Part shown: one piece after another, positions 60,460 to 64,000 of the stretch | Layout of the letters: each line of letters begins with the position of its first letter | How positions within the stretch are numbered: the stretch's first letter is position 1 | Assembly (NCBI GenBank): GCA_945902775.1 | Contig: CAMDMY010000003.1 | Coordinates: 1 to 64,000, forward strand | DNA from: Chryseobacterium gleum | GTDB lineage: Bacteria > Bacteroidota > Bacteroidia > Flavobacteriales_D > Crocinitomicaceae | DNA length: 64,000 nt | Reading direction: 5' to 3' | Made by a program: the position numbers and the translations under genes | Notes under the pieces: model-generated | What the model saw: only the letters and a program-made list of their open reading frames with translations | What the model was told of the DNA's origin: nothing | Database searches by the model: none

Positions 60460-61137
60460 TTATAAATGTGTGTAAAATCCAATCGATGGAGAAATACCGT
60501 ATAAATATTTCTTAACAGATGAACTAGTAGAAATAGAAGTTAAAGATTGTTTATATAAACACTCCATTTTGAAATACCATCTATTAGTAAGAGCAACATC
60601 AAATCCAAGACCGGCTTGAACTGATAAATTTATCTTAGCCATCGATGAATTATCAATAATTCTAATATCTGATGCATTTCCTTCCACTTTTGTAACAATG
60701 GTATGATTTAAAAACACAGATGGTGAAATTCCACCAGTAGCATACAATTTCATTTTCTTTTGTAAAAAATAATAATTAGCACGAACAGGAATATCCAAAT
60801 AATAATAATGATTTGTATAATTATTTAGAGCGGGTGTTAATTGCTTCTTTGTTTTTTCACCCTTGTCAGAAAATTGAAAACCAAGTAAAAAATCCAATTT
60901 AGTAGAAAAATGATACACGCCATTCAATCCGAATGAATAACCATATTTAGAAAATTCTAAGGAATCATAATTATCTACAATCCATTCATTATCAGAACTA
61001 GAAGTTAAATAACGGTAACTATATTCAGGAGCAAAACCAAAACCTACATCAAACTTAGTAAAACTTGAGGTATCCTCTTCTTGAGCAAAAACTGCAATTG
61101 GAAGAACAAGGAAACAGAAATAAATTAGCTTTTTCAT
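60460..61137 (-). CDS. Outer-membrane beta-barrel protein, PorT-like
   Basis: 225 residues. Signal peptide about 1-18 (LPIAVFAQ), then eight or so amphipathic strands with alternating hydrophobic residues (FDVGFGFAPEYSYRYL, YGYSFGLNGVYHFST, LDFLLGFQFSDKG, YYYLDIPVRANYYFL, MKLYATGGISPSVFLN, VQAGLGFDVAL), ending in an aromatic-containing strand (GISPSIGFYTHL). This fits the outer-membrane beta-barrel (PorT/OmpW-like) group. Specific role unknown. Last gene of the operon starting with the TonB-dependent receptor, 3 nt after the FISUMP gene. Confidence 0.75.
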   Translation of the reverse strand: MKKLIYFCFLVLPIAVFAQEEDTSSFTKFDVGFGFAPEYSYRYLTSSSDNEWIVDNYDSLEFSKYGYSFGLNGVYHFSTKLDFLLGFQFSDKGEKTKKQLTPALNNYTNHYYYLDIPVRANYYFLQKKMKLYATGGISPSVFLNHTIVTKVEGNASDIRIIDNSSMAKINLSVQAGLGFDVALTNRWYFKMECLYKQSLTSISTSSSVKKYLYGISPSIGFYTHL

Positions 61138-61140
61138 ATT

Positions 61141-61860
61141 TTAATCTTTTACGCATCTAATACTAAAACCATACTGTTTATAGGTATAATGTCTAAAAAT
61201 AGTTTTCATTTTGCTATCTATATAACGATAATATACCTGATCATTTTTTTCTGATGAAGTCCACCAAAAAGCGGTGTTACTTGACACGTTATAAGAACCG
61301 TTAAAAACTCTACATCCACCAGGTAAAGCGGTAAACCCAGAGCCATTCTTCCCAAAATGAACCGGATCAGACCAACCTACAGACGATTTTATAACCAAGT
61401 TTTCAGCTTGATCAATACCTCTCCATCCAGTTTTTTCAGCTTCTGAAGCAGCCATCCCTATTTCAACTTCTAACTTTTTCCAATCATCATCTGTTGGAAT
61501 ATGCCATCCTTTTGGAGCTATCAGTTTTTTATCATTAACGACAAACCAATTATATAACAAACCATAACGATCATCCGTCTTACAAAAAGCAGCAGAATCA
61601 AGTTTTGCCCAAATAGAATCATTTTCAATAGATAAAATTGATCTGATTTTTGAACCATCATTAAAAGAAGTAACTTTTAAATTTTCTGTCATCCACCATT
61701 GACTGCCTATTTTTACCGTCCCATAAACATTCCCATCAACATCAGTTACTGTTCCTGTAGTAGTAGCGTCAACATTCGTATTTGTTTTCTTTTCACATCC
61801 AGATAAGAGAAAAAGAAAAAAAGGTAAAATAACGAAAGATGTAAATCTTATAATTTTCAT
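61141..61860 (-). CDS. FISUMP-domain lipoprotein
   Basis: 239 residues, lipobox LLSGC with Cys22. Residues about 38-238 match the Fibrobacter succinogenes major paralogous domain: VDGNVYGTVKIGSQWWMTEN, YGLLYNWFVVND, APKGWHIPTDDDWKKLE, GFTALPGGCRVFNG, FWWTSSEKND and YGFSIRCVKD. The fold is widespread on surfaces of Bacteroidota and related to C-type-lectin/formylglycine-type folds; function unknown. Situated between a T9SS cargo gene and an OM barrel gene with 3-12 nt gaps. Confidence 0.9.
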   Translation of the reverse strand: MKIIRFTSFVILPFFLFLLSGCEKKTNTNVDATTTGTVTDVDGNVYGTVKIGSQWWMTENLKVTSFNDGSKIRSILSIENDSIWAKLDSAAFCKTDDRYGLLYNWFVVNDKKLIAPKGWHIPTDDDWKKLEVEIGMAASEAEKTGWRGIDQAENLVIKSSVGWSDPVHFGKNGSGFTALPGGCRVFNGSYNVSSNTAFWWTSSEKNDQVYYRYIDSKMKTIFRHYTYKQYGFSIRCVKD

Positions 61861-61872
61861 TTTGAACTTATA

Positions 61873-63192
61873 TTATTGTTTAATAAATGTTTTACTTTCA
61901 TATGAATCACCAACAGATACACGGATGTGGTATATACCATCATTTAAAGTTGATAAATCGATTTCTTCATTAATAATACGGTTATGCAATCCTAAATCTT
62001 TTGTTAAAACAACTAAACCGAAAGAATTATAAATACTATATTGAATCGTTTTCACTTCACCTGAAACAACATTTAAAAACACATTGTTTTCAGTTGGATT
62101 TGGATGAATTGTAAATTCTGAAGAAGATTCTAAAACAGTTGGACATACAATTGAAATATCTCTCCCATTACAAGAACCTGGATAACAACATAGATTTTTA
62201 ATCAAGAAATTAGCTGAAGGATCAAAATTACAAGCTAGCGTATCAGTACAGCCATACACAATAGGTGTTTTACAAGCGCCCTCTAATGAACAAGCATATT
62301 TAGAACTATATTCCATGTAATTAGCATCTTTACAACCACAAGAAAGTGGATACTTTAAAAATGGACTGTATTTTTCGCCAACTACAAGCGCGCTGTCTTT
62401 TGCAACATATTTAACTTTAGTTAAAACATTATTGATCATTTGTTCTAGTTCCAAATTAATCTCAAAACTTAACTCCCCTTTTGTAGTAATCTGACCAATT
62501 AAAATTTGGTTTAAATCTGGATTTACTCCGACAGTACCCGAATTTCTAAGTACAAATTGTTTACTAGAAAATTCTTTACCAACTTGAGTAGATCCGAAAA
62601 TTGTCATATCAGACCCCATAACTACCATACCGTAATCAAACCAAGTCGAAGGAATGTTAACCATCGTATCCATACCATCAGCTTGTGTTAAAGGTAAACC
62701 AGCTATAGGATTATTATTGTTTAATAAACCATTCGAAATAGCTGCACTACCACCATCATTATTCGCTCCACCAATAAACGAACCATCAGTGTCTTGCTCT
62801 TTTAATATCCCAAAATAAGTTTTTCCACTTTGTGTTTTTGCAGTTTGGCCAAGTGTTAACCAACTATCCAAAGCAACCGTGTTATCGGAATATCTATTTT
62901 TATTAAAATTAAAACCAAAAGATTGACCATCAGAAGTATTATTAAATACGTTGTCTGTACTTTTAATTGTAAAAGGATGAGCATCGTCACCATACATTTG
63001 AGTTAATTTTTGACCTTTAGGCAGATCGACGTAAATTCTATACGTTACTGAACCTGAGTCAAGTTTACCTCCTGTTACATCTGTAGAATCAAACTGATCT
63101 GAAACGTAATATTTTTCAACAATAATATTTTCAACTTGCGCATTAAGAAATGAAATCCCTAAAACAGAAAATAGAATAAATAAATACTTCAT
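61873..63192 (-). CDS. T9SS cargo with ENIIVEKYYV-type N-terminal domain and GCTD repeats
   Basis: About 439 residues from ATG 63192, which starts the signal peptide MKYLFILFSVLGISFLNAQ; the frame is open to 63273 but would then overlap the upstream gene. The N-terminal domain (about 20-275 of the mature form) parallels that of the protein at 54456: VENIIVEKYYVSDQFD, SVTYRIYVDLPKGQKLTQMY, ALDSWLTLGQ, LIGQITTKGELSFEINLELE. Then two Cys-rich units (YGCTDTLACNFDPSANF type) of a sort frequent in flavobacterial surface proteins. A type A sorting tail ends the protein (FTIHPNPTENNVFLNV ... GIYHIRVSVGDSYESKTFI). It follows the TonB-receptor gene by 19 nt. Confidence 0.86.
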   Translation of the reverse strand: MKYLFILFSVLGISFLNAQVENIIVEKYYVSDQFDSTDVTGGKLDSGSVTYRIYVDLPKGQKLTQMYGDDAHPFTIKSTDNVFNNTSDGQSFGFNFNKNRYSDNTVALDSWLTLGQTAKTQSGKTYFGILKEQDTDGSFIGGANNDGGSAAISNGLLNNNNPIAGLPLTQADGMDTMVNIPSTWFDYGMVVMGSDMTIFGSTQVGKEFSSKQFVLRNSGTVGVNPDLNQILIGQITTKGELSFEINLELEQMINNVLTKVKYVAKDSALVVGEKYSPFLKYPLSCGCKDANYMEYSSKYACSLEGACKTPIVYGCTDTLACNFDPSANFLIKNLCCYPGSCNGRDISIVCPTVLESSSEFTIHPNPTENNVFLNVVSGEVKTIQYSIYNSFGLVVLTKDLGLHNRIINEEIDLSTLNDGIYHIRVSVGDSYESKTFIKQ

Positions 63193-63211
63193 ATTTTTTA
63201 AATTTAAAAGT

Positions 63212-64000
63212 TTATAATTTATATGATACTCCAAGTACAAAATTTGTCCCATACCTAAAACGGTCAAAATCAAGCCATCCAGTTGGTAATTTATATGCTC
63301 TTACTACTGGAGCATTTAATACATCTCTTATCGTTAAACTTGTACTGAAATGTTTTCCTAACGTTTTTGATACTTTAAAATCGATTGTATTTCTTGGTAA
63401 TTCATAAACATCAGGTCTACCTTTAACAACACCTGTTATAACCAATCTTGGACCTTGAATATTATAACTTAAAGTTGCTGTTAAACCAAGACTATCTGAT
63501 TTATAAGAAGCAATGGCATTGATAATATAAGGTGCTTGACCGAACATAGGACGCATAACAGTATCAATTGGTGTATAGATTTTTTCTCCATTAATTACAT
63601 CCATACTTTTTCTAACAAATTCAGATTGAGAATTTACCAAAGTAACATTCGCTTTTAAATCAAAAAACTTAGTAATTTTTTTCTTACCTTCAAATTCAAA
63701 ACCAACAACATTAGAATTTTCTATGTTCTGCCAAGTAATCCCCGCATTTCCAAATCCCATCTCAATATGATTCGTAAAATCTTTATAGAATAAACTAACA
63801 GAAACATTATCTCCATTATTGAAAAAAGATTCAGCTCTGAAATCATAATTTTTGATTTGCACCGTTTTTAAATCTGAATTACCATAAATCAAGGTTCTAT
63901 ACTCATTATCAAAAACTGCAACATCGTTTAACTCTCTGATACTTGGTCGAGCAACAGTTTGACTGAAATTTGCTCTAATATTCATTTTACCAAATGATTC
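63212..64000 (-). CDS. TonB-dependent receptor, C-terminal part (5' end outside window)
   Basis: The frame is open to the window edge; ATG 63985 is internal. What is visible is the last part of an outer-membrane receptor barrel: NIRANFSQTVARPSIREL, then amphipathic strands (YDFRAESFFNNGDNVSVSLF, FDLKANVTLVNSQSEF, LTATLSYNIQG, HFSTSLTIRDVLNAPVV) and the closing strand YGTNFVLGVSYKL with the terminal aromatic-x-L signature. ARPSIREL near the end is typical of Bacteroidota TonB-dependent receptors. It probably imports a substrate in partnership with the surface proteins encoded downstream; the substrate cannot be told. Confidence 0.9.
   Translation of the reverse strand, partial: ESFGKMNIRANFSQTVARPSIRELNDVAVFDNEYRTLIYGNSDLKTVQIKNYDFRAESFFNNGDNVSVSLFYKDFTNHIEMGFGNAGITWQNIENSNVVGFEFEGKKKITKFFDLKANVTLVNSQSEFVRKSMDVINGEKIYTPIDTVMRPMFGQAPYIINAIASYKSDSLGLTATLSYNIQGPRLVITGVVKGRPDVYELPRNTIDFKVSKTLGKHFSTSLTIRDVLNAPVVRAYKLPTGWLDFDRFRYGTNFVLGVSYKL

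Overview
The window is chromosomal DNA from an AT-rich member of the Bacteroidota, most likely order Flavobacteriales. Evidence: a complete SprA (type IX secretion/gliding channel), a PorP/SprF protein paired with a type B (CHU-C-like) cargo, several type A T9SS cargo proteins, the maeB-ruvA-sprA arrangement, and many promoters of the Bacteroidota type (TTTG, about 16-19 nt, then TAnnTTTG). A Fluviicola/Crocinitomicaceae-like genus is possible but cannot be decided from the sequence alone. There is no rRNA, no CRISPR array, no intact insertion sequence and no prophage; one tRNA (Asn) is present.

Layout. 1-2 kb: end of a surface-polysaccharide locus (Wzy/O-antigen-ligase-like polymerase, Wzz-like chain-length protein). 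2.3-3.8 kb: ALDH7-type aldehyde dehydrogenase. 4.1-4.3 kb: remnant of a REP-associated (RAYT/Y1) transposase. 4.4-10.5 kb: plus-strand genes for a DksA-like protein, LspA, a DUF5060 glycoside-hydrolase-like protein, a small lipoprotein, an LRR T9SS cargo and a PIN-PhoH ATPase. 10.6-24.1 kb: minus-strand housekeeping block (YfcH-type epimerase, GNAT, SprA, RuvA, malic enzyme, RecJ). 24.9-25.25 kb: tandem array of about 101-bp repeats that runs into the 3' end of a flavoprotein gene. 25.2-32.1 kb: flavoprotein, quinone oxidoreductase, RsmI, a mini T9SS protein, phosphate transporter plus DUF47 partner, bacilliredoxin. 32.2-34.5 kb: secreted trypsin-like protease. 34.5-39.6 kb: kynurenine-degradation cluster (aldehyde dehydrogenase, thioesterase, kynurenine 3-monooxygenase, kynureninase) whose gaps hold a family of inverted-repeat elements. 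39.8-43.5 kb: LysM protein plus two duplicated lipoproteins, divergent from a cell-wall amidase. 43.7-45.2 kb: tRNA-Asn and a fic gene between 12-bp direct repeats. 45.4-48.1 kb: small accessory genes and decayed sequence. 48.2-49.4 kb: dxr. 49.4-50.2 kb: a dense REP-like repeat field. 50.2-64 kb: cell-surface block on the minus strand (PorP/SprF, PKD protein, Ig/cohesin-like protein, beta-helix protein, OM barrel, FISUMP lipoprotein, T9SS cargo, TonB-dependent receptor end).

How it fits together. SprA (the T9SS outer-membrane channel) and PorP/SprF would export and anchor the cargo encoded here: LRR protein, CTD-only mini protein, protease, PKD protein, Ig/cohesin-like protein and the GCTD-motif protein. 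The kynurenine cluster would break down tryptophan-derived kynurenine. The least explained material is non-coding: at least four separate repeat families concentrated between genes, a RAYT relic that may be linked to one of them, and a tRNA-flanking direct repeat around fic.
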